NCBI GenBank assembly: GCA_030594665.1 | Contig: JAUVET010000084.1 | Span: 1 to 6,519, forward strand | Origin: Methanosarcinaceae archaeon | GTDB taxonomy: Archaea; Halobacteriota; Methanosarcinia; Methanosarcinales; Methanosarcinaceae | Length of the DNA: 6,519 nucleotides | Reading direction: 5' to 3' | Shown here: positions 5,449 through 6,519 of the stretch, piece by piece | Position numbering within the stretch: position 1 is the stretch's first letter | How the letters are laid out: the number at the start of each line of letters is the position of its first letter | The notes under the pieces: model-generated | Told to the model about the DNA's origin: nothing | Databases searched by the model: none | Seen by the model: the letters and a program-made list of their open reading frames with translations, nothing else | Translations under genes and position numbers: made by a program

Positions 5449-5477
5449 CCGCGCTGCGCGCGGTCGCGTCGTTTTTT
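5449..5477 (+). repeat. GC-rich hairpin followed by T6 in glnA-amt gap
   Basis: CCGCGC-TGC-GCGCGG (5449-5463) is a strong hairpin; TTTTTT follows at 5472-5477 after eight more bases. It could stop read-through from glnA, or be the end of a small transcript, but the T-run is further away than in a standard terminator. The lead-in TGTGGGAA is shared with the hairpin at 3157. Confidence 0.5.
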
Positions 5478-5600
5478 GCATCTGTCTGGCCCCCTCCATC
5501 TAGCGAAATTATATGGTTGACACGACACTAGACATGCCATTTTTTTGAATGTCGCCACAGGATACAAAATATTTTTCAATTATTCAAAATGTGTGTACTC

Positions 5601-5614
5601 AAAAGACTTAAATA
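5601..5614 (+). promoter_or_regulatory. BRE/TATA promoter of amt
   Basis: AAAAGA followed by CTTAAATA resembles a BRE plus TATA element, predicting a start near 5633-5638 and a leader of about 40 bases. A CGGTA-N6-TACCG operator is not present; TATCCG at 5634-5639 is at most a degenerate half-site. Confidence 0.5.
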
Positions 5615-5674
5615 ATATTAAATCTACAGTAAGTATCCGTTTGCCGTGGACAACGTGGAAGGAAGCATAACAAT

Positions 5675-6519
5675 ATGATAAACAAAATATACGAACATAT
5701 TAAGAGTGCCACACTGTTTTTGCTGGTACTTAGTATCGTATTTATAGCATTGGCATCGCCAGCATCTGCGGCGACTGCTAATGAAAATGCCGAATCGATC
5801 GATGCCCTGGCAACTGCCCTGACATACGTCTGGCTACTTTTGGCAGGAGCACTGGTGTTTTTAATGCACGCCGGTTTCTCGTTAGTGGAGATCGGGCTCA
5901 CCAGAACCAAGAATACAGCAAACATTTTGATGAAAAACTTCATGACCATATGTCTTGGCGTTCTCGTTTACTGGGTAGTTGGCTGGGGTATCATGTATGG
6001 TACCGATGCAGCAGGACTGATCGGGATCGACCAGTTCTTCCTAAAAGGCGCAGATAATGCCATGTGGAATGGCTGGTTTTTCCAGATGGTCTTTGCAGCG
6101 ACTGGAGCCACAATAGTTTCAGGGGCAATGGCAGAACGTACAAATTTCAAGGCATATCTTGTATACTGTGCAGTTATGGTAGGACTTATCTATCCGGTCT
6201 ATGGACACTGGGTATGGAGCGGTGCCGACCTTTCATTATTGGCAGGTGGAGATAGCTTTATTGTTAAAGCAATAGGTCAAGGATTCCATGACTTTGCCGG
6301 TTCAGGAGTTGTCCACTCTATTGGTGGTTACTCTGCATTGGCAGGTGTGATAATCCTTGGTGCAAGGATTGGCAAATTCAAAGACGGAAAGCCAATTGCG
6401 ATTCCGGGTCACAACCTGACGTTCGCATTCCTTGGAACACTTCTTCTGGCACTCGGCTGGATAGGTTTTAACAGCGGCAGTACGCTTGACGGAACTGATC
6501 CCTTCATGAACCTTGTGAT
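5675..6519 (+). CDS. amt: Ammonium transporter Amt (3' end outside window)
   Basis: Trimeric membrane channel for ammonium uptake. GGAAGGAAG (5657-5665) precedes the ATG at 5675, and 281 codons are present without interruption. Residues 1-32 form a signal peptide with cleavage after SPASA, as in many Amt proteins with an outside N-terminus. Then TM1 (about 48-68) with HAGFSLVEIGLTRTKN, the NILMKNF loop and TM2 (about 90-108), WFFQMVFAATGATIVSGAMAER (134-155, pore phenylalanines), YPVYGHWVWSG (173-183; Trp181 matches the ammonium-site Trp), DFAGSGVVH (206-214; structural Asp206 and first pore His214), a TM around 217-230 and GWIGFNSGS (261-269). The second pore histidine and C-terminal tail lie beyond the window. 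Not co-transcribed with glnA: 485 bp, a T-tract and a hairpin separate them. No glnK precedes it; one may follow outside. No clear NrpR operator is seen. A rhesus-type protein is excluded by the motif set. Confidence 0.95.
   Translation, partial: MINKIYEHIKSATLFLLVLSIVFIALASPASAATANENAESIDALATALTYVWLLLAGALVFLMHAGFSLVEIGLTRTKNTANILMKNFMTICLGVLVYWVVGWGIMYGTDAAGLIGIDQFFLKGADNAMWNGWFFQMVFAATGATIVSGAMAERTNFKAYLVYCAVMVGLIYPVYGHWVWSGADLSLLAGGDSFIVKAIGQGFHDFAGSGVVHSIGGYSALAGVIILGARIGKFKDGKPIAIPGHNLTFAFLGTLLLALGWIGFNSGSTLDGTDPFMNLV

Noticed and set aside
5156..5520. Plus- and minus-strand ORFs of 64-115 codons in the glnA-amt gap
   Set aside because: They run through hairpins and T-tracts, have unusual composition and no family similarity or ribosome binding site.
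5626..5639. NrpR operator before amt
   Set aside because: Arms do not match GGTA/TACC at N6 or N7 spacing; only one degenerate half-site is seen.
5608..6255. ORFs opposite to or out of frame with the amt gene
   Set aside because: The amt frame carries signal peptide, pore and membrane motifs without a break; the others are shadows.

Overview
This window most likely comes from a methanogen-type euryarchaeon, probably Methanosarcinales or an ANME-2-like relative. The evidence is a stand-alone NrpR regulatory-domain protein, a consensus CGGTA-N6-TACCG NrpR operator on glnA, archaeal TATA boxes upstream of the genes, and T-rich gene ends. The taxonomic call is inference from gene content, not from a marker gene.

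Layout. Positions 1-1870 look like accessory, partly eroded DNA. They hold the 3' two thirds of an AAA_14/DUF4143-type ATPase, a CACAGAG repeat cluster, a frameshifted MNT-type nucleotidyltransferase, a perfect palindrome, and the N-terminal part of an IS1634-like transposase. Positions 1950-2761 hold nrpR (NrpRII-like, no DNA-binding domain) with its own promoter. Positions 2762-3424 have no convincing gene. They contain a possible 414-bp miniature element with 16-bp terminal inverted repeats flanked by T6 on both sides, a 10-bp tandem repeat, GC-rich hairpins, and an inverted copy of the palindrome that precedes the transposase fragment. Positions 3425-3735 are the frameshifted C-terminal remnant of an ammonium transporter gene, still followed by its hairpin terminator. 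Positions 3795-5220 are glnA with promoter, operator and T-tract. After a 485-bp non-coding gap with two hairpins comes a second, apparently intact amt gene that runs off the right edge.

How the genes fit together. The right two thirds form a nitrogen-assimilation neighbourhood: a repressor partner (NrpRII), ammonium uptake (Amt) and ammonium assimilation (type I-alpha glutamine synthetase). In Methanosarcina, NrpRI binds the operator and NrpRII bridges it to the general transcription factors; 2-oxoglutarate relieves repression. The glnA operator here overlaps the predicted transcription start, as expected for that mechanism. No matching operator was found at amt or nrpR. No GlnK gene is visible between glnA and amt. 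I see no clearly new defence or metabolic system; the most novel-looking material is the nested repeats of 2762-3424 and the traces of gene loss around them.
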